Assembly (NCBI GenBank): GCA_017624835.1
Contig: JAGAMG010000006.1
Span: 19,952 to 83,951 of the forward strand
From: Lachnospiraceae bacterium
GTDB lineage: Bacteria > Bacillota > Clostridia > Lachnospirales > Lachnospiraceae
DNA length: 64,000 nt
Direction: 5' to 3'
Below the pieces are notes generated by a model. It did not search any database and was not told the origin of the DNA. It worked only from the letters and a program-made list of their open reading frames with translations. Shown here piece after piece: positions 1 through 7,625 of this stretch; position 1 is the stretch's first letter; every line of letters begins with the position of its first letter. A program made the translations under genes and the position numbers.

Positions 1-20
1 CTAAAATTTGTAGGGATATA

Positions 21-49
21 TTGACTTTTATGAGATTTTCACATAATAT
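21..49 (+). promoter_or_regulatory. Sigma-A-type promoter for a short convergent RNA
   Basis: TTGACT at 21-26 and TAATAT at 44-49 are separated by 17 bases, close to the vegetative consensus. Transcription would start near 56 and run towards the terminator at 104-145, with no credible reading frame in between. The transcript would face the minus-strand toxin-like gene, so it is the proposed promoter of an antitoxin RNA. Confidence 0.55.
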
Positions 50-55
50 AAAAAT

Positions 56-145
56 ATAAAGAGATGCTACCGATAGACGGTTAGCCCATTGAAAAAAATT
101 GGCAAAATAGCCGCTCGTTTTCTGAGGACGGGGCGGCTATTTTTG
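56..145 (+). ncRNA. Candidate antitoxin RNA of a type I toxin module
   Basis: A promoter just upstream and a strong hairpin terminator at 104-145 define a transcript of about 90 nt without a reading frame. Its 5' part (GATGCTACC at 63-71, CGGTTAG at 78-84) can fold on itself and resembles the 5' part of the opposing toxin mRNA. Its 3' part is fully antisense to the terminator region of that mRNA. Convergent RNAs sharing one terminator are the arrangement known from Fst/par-type type I systems. The antitoxin role is inference. Confidence 0.4.
104..145. terminator. Bidirectional terminator shared by the toxin-like gene and its opposing RNA
   Basis: AATAGCCGC pairs with GCGGCTATT around a 20-nt loop, with a T run on the plus side and A residues on the other, so it can stop both strands. 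It overlaps the stop codon of the minus-strand ORF. A second near-identical copy sits at 673-713. Confidence 0.75.
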
Positions 146-241
146 TGGTTTATCGTTATCTTTACTTCCCATTGAGTATCCGAGTCCGAAAGCAGTCAAG
201 CACAAGCTGATAACGGCAATCAGACCTTCAAGTGTCAACAT
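137..241 (-). CDS. Small holin-like/type I toxin-like membrane peptide (34 aa)
   Basis: The 34-residue product has a short acidic N-terminus (MLTLEGL), one hydrophobic segment at about residues 7-24 and a charged tail rich in Lys, Asp and Asn ending KPQK. This matches the build of the putative holin-like toxins (Hol-Tox/Fst-like) of Firmicutes: about 30 residues, one membrane span, a polar C-terminus. A GGAGGG site 8 bases before the ATG supports translation. The leader is long (about 110 nt) and contains paired segments such as CAGAGGG/CCCTCTG, as expected for an mRNA with delayed translation. Toxicity is inference; a non-toxic small membrane peptide is the alternative. Confidence 0.55.
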   Translation of the reverse strand: MLTLEGLIAVISLCLTAFGLGYSMGSKDNDKPQK

Positions 242-356
242 CGGCAAAGCCCTCCTTTCCCAGATTCCTCAAAGAGGTTTCTATGTAATCAGAGGGTCAC
301 AGTCCCTCTGTAGAAGGACTAACCGCCTACCGTGAATGGTAGCATCCCATGAATAT

Positions 357-385
357 AGTGTAATGGTATATTTATAAAATAGCAA
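357..385 (-). promoter_or_regulatory. Promoter of the holin-like toxin gene
   Basis: On the minus strand, TTGCTA (380-385) and TACACT (357-362) are 17 bases apart. Transcription would start near 350, giving a leader of about 110 nt before the ATG at 241. Confidence 0.45.
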
Positions 386-413
386 TAATTTTTTTCTGAA
401 ATATGAAGAAAGA

Positions 414-442
414 TAGACATTCACAAATCTCTATGCTATAAT
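414..442 (+). promoter_or_regulatory. Extended -10 promoter for the 55-aa gene
   Basis: TAGACA at 414-419, a 17-base spacer and TATAAT at 437-442 preceded by TGC (extended -10). It lies about 50 bases upstream of the ribosome-binding site of the gene starting at 499. Confidence 0.55.
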
Positions 443-498
443 AACCAAACAATAATTGTGTGAAAAGATTAGTTGAGAAATAAAAGGAGGGGAAATGC

Positions 499-666
499 AT
501 GACTGATAATGAATTGTTGTTAGCACTTTCAGATATGTTAGACAGGAAACTGGATGCAAAGCTTGCGCCCATTGAAAATCGTGTGAAGCGTATCGAGGTT
601 GATTTGTTGGAAAACAATGTGTTACCTCGCTTAAATACGATTGAAAACTGTTATACTATAAAATAG
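499..666 (+). CDS. Shortened coiled-coil protein of a small Lachnospiraceae family (55 aa)
   Basis: The product begins MTDNELLLALSDMLD and continues as a charged amphipathic helix (APIENRVKRIEVDLLENN) likely to form a coiled coil. AAAGGAGG lies 9 bases upstream of the ATG. Proteins with this N-terminus are common in Lachnospiraceae and, from memory, usually run to 100 residues or more, continuing past the motif corresponding to ENCYT. Here the frame stops two codons after that motif, just before a copy of the toxin-module terminator. Function unknown. It is probably a C-terminally truncated family member; start and frame are well supported. Confidence 0.6.
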   Translation: MTDNELLLALSDMLDRKLDAKLAPIENRVKRIEVDLLENNVLPRLNTIENCYTIK

Positions 667-672
667 TTTGAC

Positions 673-713
673 AAAATAGTCGCTCGTTTTCTCAGGACAG
701 GGCGGCTATTTTT
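673..713. repeat. Second copy of the toxin-module terminator
   Basis: This segment matches 104-145 almost base for base (CAAAATAG.CGCTCGTTTTCT.AGGAC..GGCGGCTATTTTT). It can still fold as a terminator and probably ends the transcript of the 55-aa gene. The duplication next to a shortened gene suggests recombination between copies or a decayed second toxin module. Confidence 0.65.
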
Positions 714-796
714 GAATAAAAAAATACATTTATTCTATAGATAAATGCTTAAGTATGCTAAAATAAGATACAGAAAAAAGTTGGAGGAGTACTGAA

Positions 797-907
797 ATGG
801 GTGTAGCATATTTTGCAATGGTTTTTAGTGGATTAAGGACAATTCTTGAAGTGGCTGCTTATGTGCTGGTTATTTTATGTGCGATAAAATATTTAAAAGG
901 CAGATAG
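797..907 (+). CDS. Small single-pass membrane peptide (36 aa)
   Basis: GGAGGAG is spaced 8 bases from an ATG opening a 36-codon frame. The product is mostly hydrophobic (VAAYVLVILCAIKYL at about residues 18-32) and ends in a basic KGR tail, so it should insert as one helix with the C-terminus inside. I do not recognise a family. A hairpin terminator follows at 921-945. It could be another small toxin or regulatory peptide. The strong ribosome-binding site is the main reason to accept it. Confidence 0.45.
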   Translation: MGVAYFAMVFSGLRTILEVAAYVLVILCAIKYLKGR

Positions 908-920
908 GTAAAAGGGAGAG

Positions 921-945
921 GATAACTGCCCTGTAGGCAGTTATC
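921..945. terminator. Hairpin between convergent genes
   Basis: GATAACTGCC (921-930) pairs perfectly with GGCAGTTATC (936-945) around a 5-nt loop. It separates the plus-strand 36-aa gene from the minus-strand DUF4317 gene and touches the latter's stop codon. T residues after the stem are only moderately dense. Confidence 0.55.
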
Positions 946-2093
946 TATTCCTCCTCGTCCTCATCTGCAAAAGAGGTTCTCACACTAATCCCATTCACTT
1001 CCACATTTCCCCCAAGCTCAATAACCAAGCATTCTCTGCCATTGATGGTCTTGGTTTCAATCAAATCGGTGCGTTCCGGATTCACTTTGATAATTACATC
1101 AGGAGTCTTTACTTCAAAGGTGCGGGTATTTACCACGTTATTGACGAAAAGGGAAGTGCTTTCACCGGCGGTTTCATCATAGTGGCGGTCAAATTCTTCC
1201 ATTTTGTCATTGGCAACACCGCTGCTGGCAAAGATAGTTTTTACTTCATTCTTACTTAAAGTCAGAGGCTCCGGGTCTTCCTTATGCTCTTGAACCATCT
1301 CGTTAATTTTCTCGTGAATATTTTTTACCACCTCAATGTCACAGGTTTCTCCCAAAGTTTCTTCAATTAAAGTATGGAAGGTTTCCTTCTGACCGCCTGC
1401 GGACAGGGGCAGGGGACAGCCCAGCAGTAATTCCACAAAGATATCCTTTAATTCTTCAGCATCCTTGGAATAATAAAGAGTACTATGGATATCGGCACCT
1501 CGGTCGTTAAATGCAGGGAAGAGGAAGGCGGTTTCCGGCATACCTACAACCCAGTCACGGATACGATTTTGGAAGGTGTTTTCCACAGCATTATAGCTTA
1601 AGCCCGGTTTCGAAAGATTTACAGGACAGATGCAGGCCAAGATATATTCATATACCTCATCGGAGGCATCATCCATTTCGATTCCGTCGGAGGTTTTGCC
1701 GGGAACGTCATAAACATCATGAATCACAAGAATTAAGTAGTTGCCCACATATTCATAGGTTTCAATAATCTTGTCGTAGAATTCTTCTAATAAAGCATCG
1801 TCCTTCAGCTTGCTGTCACGCAGACGCAGTAGGAATTCCTGAGTGCCCCCTTGATTTTCGGTGGCAAGGGGAAAATCCAAGGTTAACAAATTCTTGCCCA
1901 AAGTACCGGAAAGGCTCTTTCTGAGAATTTCAAAATATTTGAACATTTCTTCTTCCGGTAAGGCAAGAAATGCCTGCTTTAATTCTGTTTTCTTATTTTT
2001 TTCTCCGTCCACATAGCAGCCACAGATGCGGGTAATGGAGCAGTTTTTTTGAGTGAATAATTTTTTGATTTCACTAATTTCCTGTTTGGTCAT
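945..2093 (-). CDS. DUF4317 family protein
   Basis: The 382-residue product begins MTKQEISEIKKLF and carries the family's conserved segment around ITRICGCYVDGEKNK. DUF4317 proteins are about this long, occur in Clostridia and have no known function. No signal peptide or membrane segment is visible, so it should be cytoplasmic. The C-terminus is very acidic (DEDEEE). It stands alone between divergent and convergent neighbours, so context gives no clue. The ATG at 2093 fits the family N-terminus. Confidence 0.85.
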   Translation of the reverse strand: MTKQEISEIKKLFTQKNCSITRICGCYVDGEKNKKTELKQAFLALPEEEMFKYFEILRKSLSGTLGKNLLTLDFPLATENQGGTQEFLLRLRDSKLKDDALLEEFYDKIIETYEYVGNYLILVIHDVYDVPGKTSDGIEMDDASDEVYEYILACICPVNLSKPGLSYNAVENTFQNRIRDWVVGMPETAFLFPAFNDRGADIHSTLYYSKDAEELKDIFVELLLGCPLPLSAGGQKETFHTLIEETLGETCDIEVVKNIHEKINEMVQEHKEDPEPLTLSKNEVKTIFASSGVANDKMEEFDRHYDETAGESTSLFVNNVVNTRTFEVKTPDVIIKVNPERTDLIETKTINGRECLVIELGGNVEVNGISVRTSFADEDEEE

Positions 2094-2300
2094 ATGTAAA
2101 GCCTGCCTTTCTCTAGCACGCAGATGGAATATCTTGCTTTGCTGTCAAATTTCAATGAATTTAGTATATACCAAAATTTTTTGAGAAACAAGTGTAAAGA
2201 AACTGTAAGTGATTTCGGCGAGCTTTGTCAAATGTTACAGAAGGAGGCAGGATGTTGTTTCTTTAGGGCGTGGAGGGGCGGATGCTGCGATTGTTTTTGG

Positions 2301-2330
2301 TTGAAGTGACAAATGATATCATTTTATAAT
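2301..2330 (+). promoter_or_regulatory. Promoter of the Spo0A-domain gene
   Basis: TTGAAG (2301-2306), 18-base spacer, TATAAT (2325-2330). The predicted start near 2337 lies downstream of the possible early start codon at 2313, which supports the ATG at 2376 as the real one. Confidence 0.6.
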
Positions 2331-2375
2331 GGCAGGGTACGAATTTTAAGTTTTCTTAGACATGGAGGTAGTTTA

Positions 2376-2909
2376 ATGGAGCAGTTAAACATCACAACTT
2401 CAAAGGATAATGATAAGGTATACAAAATTCTGGGAGATTTAATGAATGGAGATAAGGAATTCCAGATTATGATTACCGTTCCCTCCTCAAAAAACGACAG
2501 CGAACAGGATAGGACAGAACATACACAGGGAAAGGTGGAAAGTGCCAAGGAAATTATCCATGATTTGGAGCAGGATGTTACTAACATGATTCATGAGATT
2601 GGCGTTCCGGCGCATATAAAGGGCTATCAGTATTTGCGGGAGGCAATTATGATGTCCGTTGAAGATACAACAATGATTAGTTCTATTACCAAAATTTTAT
2701 ATCCAACCATAGCTAAGCGTTTTCAAACTACGCCCAGTCGTGTAGAACGGGCAATACGTCATGCCATAGAGGTGGCATGGAGCAGAGGACGGATGGAAAC
2801 CCTGGATGCCATGTTTGGTTATACAGTGGATACGGGAAAGGGGAAACCTACCAATTCCGAGTTCATTGCATTGATTGCAGATCGTATCAGACTTTCCTAT
2901 CGTTCCTAA
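2376..2909 (+). CDS. Spo0A C-terminal effector-domain protein lacking a receiver domain
   Basis: The 177-residue product has a short polar N-terminus of about 60 residues followed by a full Spo0A DNA-binding domain: [34 protein letters not shown], then the recognition helix region [20 protein letters not shown] and [17 protein letters not shown]. These match the sporulation master regulator Spo0A, which binds 0A boxes. Normal Spo0A is about 260 residues and has an N-terminal phosphoacceptor domain, absent here. The start is set by GGAGG at 2364-2368 and by the promoter at 2301-2330. It may bind 0A boxes without phosphorylation or compete with full-length Spo0A. It is a separate gene rather than a broken spo0A, since the N-terminus shows no receiver remnant. 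Confidence 0.88.
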   Translation: MEQLNITTSKDNDKVYKILGDLMNGDKEFQIMITVPSSKNDSEQDRTEHTQGKVESAKEIIHDLEQDVTNMIHEIGVPAHIKGYQYLREAIMMSVEDTTMISSITKILYPTIAKRFQTTPSRVERAIRHAIEVAWSRGRMETLDAMFGYTVDTGKGKPTNSEFIALIADRIRLSYRS

Positions 2910-3006
2910 AAAAATCCTCTTTTCTCTCCAAGTAAAATGGTGTATACTATAAGGTATCAGAGGCAAACTTATTACTGCATGGCAGTAAGTGATTTGGAGG
3001 GTTCAA

Positions 3007-4452
3007 ATGAAGAAAATTTTGTTTGTTGCATCAGAGGGTGTACCTTTTATTAAGACAGGTGGTTTGGCAGATGTTGTAGGTTCCTTACCTAAGTACATAG
3101 ATAAGGAATATTTTGATGTAAGAGTGTTTCTTCCTAAGTACTGTTGCATGAAGCAGGAAATGAAGGACAAACTGAATTATGTAACTCATTTTTATATGGA
3201 TTATAATTGGCAGCAAAAATATGTAGGTGTTTTAGAGGCCAATGTAGGTGGCGTGCAATATTATTTTATAGATAATGAGGATTATTTTAACGGTCCTTCT
3301 CCTTATTGTAATGATGCGTTGTTTGAAATTGAAAAGTATGCATTCTTCTGTAAGGCAGTGCTTTCCGCACTTCCTTTGGTAAATTTCCAGCCGGAGGTGG
3401 TTCATTGCCATGATTGGCAGACGGGCTTGATTCCTGTTTATTTGGATGAACGTTTCAGAGGCGGCGACTTTTATCGTGGTATGAAGACGGTTATTACCAT
3501 TCACAATCTGAAGTTCCAGGGTAAGTGGGACCCCAAGACGGTACAGAGTATTACCGGTCTTCCGGAATACTATTTTGCACCGGATAAATTGGAGGCATAT
3601 AAGGATGCCAATCTGTTAAAGGGTGGTATTGTGTATTCCAACGCAGTAACTACGGTAAGTGATACCTATGCAGAGGAGATTAAGACTGCTTTCTACGGGG
3701 AAGGTCTGGATGGTCTGCTTCGTGCCCGCAGTGGTGATTTGCGCGGTATTGTAAACGGTATTGATTATGATGAATTTAATCCTGAGACCGATAAGCATAT
3801 TGTGAAGCCTTACAATGCTGTGAATTTCCGTAAGGAGAAGATTAAAAATAAGCGTGCATTGCAGCAGGAATTGGGACTTCGTCAGGATGACAAGAAGATG
3901 ATGATAGGTATTGTATCACGTCTTACTGACCAGAAGGGTCTTGATTTGATTGCCTATGTAATGGATGAACTTTGTCAGGATGATATTCAATTGGTGGTAT
4001 TGGGAACCGGCGAGGAACGTTATGAGAATATGTTCCGTCATTTTGATTGGAAGTATAATGATAAGGTTTCCGCCAATATTTATTATTCTGATGCTTTATC
4101 CCATAAGATTTATGCGTCCTGTGATGCCTTCCTTATGCCATCCCTGTTTGAGCCCTGTGGCTTAAGTCAGCTTATGTCACTTCGTTATGGTACAGTGCCC
4201 ATTGTCAGAGAGACCGGAGGCTTAAAGGATACCGTAGAGCCCTACAATGAATACGAAAGCAGTGGTACAGGATTTAGCTTTACCAACTATAATGCACATG
4301 AAATGCTGAATACAATCCGCTATGCTGAGCATATATATTATGATAAGAAGCGTGAGTGGAATAAGATTGTTGACCGCGCTATGGCGGCTGATTTCTCATG
4401 GAGCGTTTCTGCGAGAAAATATCAGGAGATGTACGATTGGCTTATCGGCTGA
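3007..4452 (+). CDS. glgA: Glycogen synthase (ADP-glucose, GT5)
   Basis: This 481-residue enzyme transfers glucose from ADP-glucose to the growing alpha-1,4-glucan. The N-terminal motif KTGGLADVVGSLPK (the ADP-glucose-binding KXGGL element) is intact, as are the H-x-HDWQTGL segment of the first Rossmann half and the second-half motifs GIVSRLTDQKGLD and FLMPSLFEPCGLSQL with the conserved E-x7-E region. The length is normal for GT5. The start at 3007 follows GGAGG at 2996-3000. The other glycogen genes are not in the window. A small hairpin (2972-2988) lies just upstream of the ribosome-binding site. Confidence 0.95.
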   Translation: MKKILFVASEGVPFIKTGGLADVVGSLPKYIDKEYFDVRVFLPKYCCMKQEMKDKLNYVTHFYMDYNWQQKYVGVLEANVGGVQYYFIDNEDYFNGPSPYCNDALFEIEKYAFFCKAVLSALPLVNFQPEVVHCHDWQTGLIPVYLDERFRGGDFYRGMKTVITIHNLKFQGKWDPKTVQSITGLPEYYFAPDKLEAYKDANLLKGGIVYSNAVTTVSDTYAEEIKTAFYGEGLDGLLRARSGDLRGIVNGIDYDEFNPETDKHIVKPYNAVNFRKEKIKNKRALQQELGLRQDDKKMMIGIVSRLTDQKGLDLIAYVMDELCQDDIQLVVLGTGEERYENMFRHFDWKYNDKVSANIYYSDALSHKIYASCDAFLMPSLFEPCGLSQLMSLRYGTVPIVRETGGLKDTVEPYNEYESSGTGFSFTNYNAHEMLNTIRYAEHIYYDKKREWNKIVDRAMAADFSWSVSARKYQEMYDWLIG

Positions 4453-4473
4453 GAAAAGATTTAAGGAAAAAAT

Positions 4474-6138
4474 ATGGCTGAGAAGAGAAGTAGTAATAAT
4501 AACTTCATAATGCAGGCGGGAATTCTTGCCGCAGCAGGAATCATCAGCAGAATCATAGGGCTCCTTTACAGGAGCCCTTTGCACAGTGTTATCGGTAGTG
4601 CAGGTTTGGGATATTATCAGGAGGCGTATAGTTATTACACGATAGTCTTACTGATTTCTTCCTACAGTATTCCCTCTGCCATTTCCAAGGTAATTGCCCA
4701 AAAGCTTGCGGTAAAGGAATACCGCAATGCTCATAGGATTTTTAAGTGTGCTCTTGTCTATGTGTTGGTGGTGGGTAGTATTGCCAGCTTGTTTTTGTTT
4801 TTTGGAGCGGGACTATTTGTGGATCAGGCAGCTATTCCGGTGCTTCGCACCTTTGCACCTACCATTTTTGTGTATGGCATACTGGGGGTACTTCGTGGAT
4901 ATTTTCAAGCTCATAAGAGTATGGTGCAGACCTCCGTATCCCAGATTTTGGAACAGATAGCCAATGCGGTAGTCAGTGTAGGTGCCGCCTATCTGATGAT
5001 TCAAAGTGCCATGGGAACCTTGGAATTTCCTACCGTGGATTCGGATAAGATAACCAGAGCAGTAACCGGAGCGGTGGGAAGTGCTTTGGGTACCGGTATA
5101 GGAGTGGTGGTTGCTCTTTTGTTTATGCTTGGAATTTATGCTTTAAACAGGAATATGATTCAGCGTCGGATTCAGCGTGACAGGCATAAAACGGTGGATA
5201 GCTATGGTGCTATAATCAAAATGATTACTCTGGTGGTAACACCGTTTATTTTAAGTACGGCAATTAATAATTTAAGTGCTTCTGTAAATACCAAGATATA
5301 TAAATCCATTTATCCTGATTGGAGAAATATCGATAAACTTATTATCAATGATAATTGGGGATTGTTTGCAGGGCAAGCCCAGACCATTTCCAATATTCCG
5401 GTGGCTTTTGCATCGGCAATGTCCGCTGCAATGATGCCGGCAGTAGCACAGTTGATTGCAGCAAAGGATTTAAAGGGAGCCAGAAAGAAGATTAGTCTTG
5501 CAGTGAAAACCACCATGATTCTTTCCATTCCCTGCGCGATGGGAGTATTGGTATTGGCGAAGCCCCTTACCAATTTATTGTTCCCTAGTAATTCGGAGAC
5601 AGAGCTTGCCTTTGCTGCTAAAATGTTGATGGCGCTGTCCTTGTCGGTGGTTTTTTATGCATTGTCCACCTTAAACAGTACCATTTTGCAGGGCTTGGGC
5701 AAGGTAAATACTCCTATCAGAAATGCGGCAATTGCATTGGTGATACAGACAGTAACGGCATTGGGTTTGTTATTCTATACGGATATGGATTTGTACAGCA
5801 TTGCTGTGGCGAATACCCTGTATTCCGGTATTATGTGTGCGCTGAATCAGTGGTCGGTGCGCAGGGCAATCCGTTACAGACAGGAAAAGGTGCGTACCTT
5901 TTTCATTCCTTTTCTGGCATCCTGTTTTATGGGAGCCGGTGCATGGGCGGTATATGAAGGAGTGTTGCTTATGACAGAATCTATGACCATTGCAGTGCTT
6001 CCGGCATTGGGGGTAGCGGTTATCATTTATTTTGTAATGCTGATTCTTATGCGAGGGGTTACGGAACAGGAGCTTAGGGGATTCCCTAAGGGTTATCTGT
6101 TGGTGAAGGTGGCAAAGAAGTGTAGATTAATGAAATAA
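4474..6138 (+). CDS. Polysaccharide/lipid II flippase-type membrane protein (SpoVB/YtgP-like)
   Basis: The 554-residue product has the MOP-superfamily pattern of about 14 membrane helices, starting with the characteristic QAGILAAAGIISRIIGLLYR segment. SpoVB and YtgP of Bacillus belong here and move lipid-linked precursors across the membrane, SpoVB for spore cortex. The gene starts 21 bases after glgA, so the two are probably cotranscribed. Sequence alone cannot separate a cortex flippase from a vegetative one or an exopolysaccharide exporter. Confidence 0.8.
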   Translation: MAEKRSSNNNFIMQAGILAAAGIISRIIGLLYRSPLHSVIGSAGLGYYQEAYSYYTIVLLISSYSIPSAISKVIAQKLAVKEYRNAHRIFKCALVYVLVVGSIASLFLFFGAGLFVDQAAIPVLRTFAPTIFVYGILGVLRGYFQAHKSMVQTSVSQILEQIANAVVSVGAAYLMIQSAMGTLEFPTVDSDKITRAVTGAVGSALGTGIGVVVALLFMLGIYALNRNMIQRRIQRDRHKTVDSYGAIIKMITLVVTPFILSTAINNLSASVNTKIYKSIYPDWRNIDKLIINDNWGLFAGQAQTISNIPVAFASAMSAAMMPAVAQLIAAKDLKGARKKISLAVKTTMILSIPCAMGVLVLAKPLTNLLFPSNSETELAFAAKMLMALSLSVVFYALSTLNSTILQGLGKVNTPIRNAAIALVIQTVTALGLLFYTDMDLYSIAVANTLYSGIMCALNQWSVRRAIRYRQEKVRTFFIPFLASCFMGAGAWAVYEGVLLMTESMTIAVLPALGVAVIIYFVMLILMRGVTEQELRGFPKGYLLVKVAKKCRLMK

Positions 6139-6165
6139 TGTTTGGGTATATTTGGGAGAAGGTAA

Positions 6166-7527
6166 ATGGTAAATTGTACAAAGGAAAAGACGGACAATAA
6201 AATTTGTCCGGCCTATGTTGTATTTAAGATTTTTTTTGATAGTTATCTTTTGGAAAGAAATCTGGAGAAAACTTTGTCCTTGTTGGATGAGGATCTTTTT
6301 TGCTTAGGCATGGGAAAGGATGAAGTTGCATTTAACAAGACTGAAATTACAGAATTGATAAAATGTGAATTAAAGCTGGTTTCGGAGTCCATTGACTATA
6401 AAGTTACTACTTTTTTTGACAAGCAGATTGCAGAAAACATTTGGAATGTTTTTGCGCAAATAGATACAACTCTTCCAACTACCCAAATTACATATACAAC
6501 CAGATTTTCAGGCTGTATAAAAGTAGAAGGAAATGCGGGGGTAATCCTTTCCATGCATATGTCGAAAGGTTGCTATGTAATGGAGGAGTTGAAATCATTT
6601 TCTTCTAAATTTGTTTCCGGCAATATTCCCCCAGGGGATTTGAAAGCTGAACAGGCGGTATTTGATATTCTGTGCCAGTCCATGCCGGGAGGAATCATCA
6701 GTGGTTATGCAACGGAAGGTTTTCCTCTTTATTTTGTAAATCGTAATTTTTTGGAATTGCTGGGATACTCTTCTTATGAAGAATATTCTGAGGCTGTGAA
6801 GGGAATGGGAATCAACAGTATCCATCCGGATGACAGGGAATTAGTGGAAAAAACAGTAATGCAGAGTTACCATGTAAATGAACAGTATAATGTGGAATAT
6901 CGTATTCGGCATAAAAACGGTTCCTATATTCATGTGTATGATATCGGAAAGAAAATAGTTACTCCGGATAATAGAGAAGTGGTGGTCTGTATTCTCTTTG
7001 ATATGACGGAAAATGTAAAGCTAAGGAATCTTTTGACGAAAGAATCCTATTATGATGAACTTACGGGAATATACAATCGCAGAGGCGGTGTGCGTATTAT
7101 CGAAAGGGCGCTGGAAGAAGAAAAACCATATTCTTTCGCAATTTTTGATATTGATAATTTGAAGCTGTTAAATGATTTATATAATCATAAGGTTGGAGAC
7201 CATGCACTTAGTAGCTTTGCAGAATTGATGACAAAGTGTTTTGATGAGCAAACAACCCTGTCCAGATTCGGAGGGGATGAATTTATCGCATTTCTTCCCG
7301 TAAAACAGCAGGAAGCACATATGGAAAAGGTATTAACTGCATTACAGGAGGATTTCAATGAGTTTATTCAAAAGAATTATCCAAAGAGTAATGCATCTGT
7401 CTCTATAGGCTGTGTAATCGGCAGTAAGCAAACTACCTTTGACGGGCTTTATCAGGCGGCGGATAAGCTTATGTATAGTATTAAGAAGAATGGGAAGCGG
7501 GGCTGTAAGATTGTGGAGTTGGAGTAA
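6166..7527 (+). CDS. Diguanylate cyclase with N-terminal SnoaL-like and PAS domains
   Basis: The 453-residue protein makes c-di-GMP from two GTP. Residues 15-140 look like a SnoaL/NTF2-type sensor fold. Residues 165-290 form a PAS domain (FVNRNFLELLGY, HPDDRELVEKTV, YRIRHKNGSYIHV). Residues 295-453 form a GGDEF domain with an intact GGDEF active-site motif at 369-373 and the upstream DELTGIYNRRG element. There is no membrane segment, so it is probably a cytoplasmic sensor. It follows the flippase gene by 27 bases. An inhibitory I-site RxxD just before GGDEF is not evident. Confidence 0.9.
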   Translation: MVNCTKEKTDNKICPAYVVFKIFFDSYLLERNLEKTLSLLDEDLFCLGMGKDEVAFNKTEITELIKCELKLVSESIDYKVTTFFDKQIAENIWNVFAQIDTTLPTTQITYTTRFSGCIKVEGNAGVILSMHMSKGCYVMEELKSFSSKFVSGNIPPGDLKAEQAVFDILCQSMPGGIISGYATEGFPLYFVNRNFLELLGYSSYEEYSEAVKGMGINSIHPDDRELVEKTVMQSYHVNEQYNVEYRIRHKNGSYIHVYDIGKKIVTPDNREVVVCILFDMTENVKLRNLLTKESYYDELTGIYNRRGGVRIIERALEEEKPYSFAIFDIDNLKLLNDLYNHKVGDHALSSFAELMTKCFDEQTTLSRFGGDEFIAFLPVKQQEAHMEKVLTALQEDFNEFIQKNYPKSNASVSIGCVIGSKQTTFDGLYQAADKLMYSIKKNGKRGCKIVELE

Positions 7528-7560
7528 CAAAACTGAATTTTGAAAAAATGTGATAGTATG

Positions 7561-7602
7561 AGCGGCAAGTACCTTTCATTTGGTAAGATGGTACTTGCCG
7601 CT
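7561..7602. terminator. Strong hairpin between convergent genes
   Basis: AGCGGCAAGTACC (7561-7573) pairs perfectly with GGTACTTGCCGCT (7590-7602). It lies between the diguanylate cyclase gene and the convergent rqcH gene. The flanking T runs are modest, so termination may be partly factor-dependent. Confidence 0.6.
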
Positions 7603-7625
7603 TGTGTTATGGGAAGTATTGAGTA

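Larger units (their letters stand above)
63..346. repeat. Interrupted inverted repeat bracketing the toxin-like gene
   Basis: GATGCTACC and CGGTTAG at 63-84 recur in inverted orientation at 319-346 (CTAACCG then GGTAGCATC). The two copies lie just after the two convergent promoters, so both opposing RNAs begin with the same sequence. Each copy is itself nearly self-complementary, which would allow both a 5' hairpin and pairing between the two RNAs. Confidence 0.6.

Noticed and set aside
372-617. 81-codon minus-strand ORF at the left end
   Set aside because: It is the shadow of the 55-residue plus-strand gene, which has a promoter and a good ribosome-binding site.
2124-2309. 61-codon plus-strand ORF between DUF4317 and the Spo0A-domain gene
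   Set aside because: No ribosome-binding site, odd Cys/Trp-rich product, and it runs into the promoter at 2301-2330.
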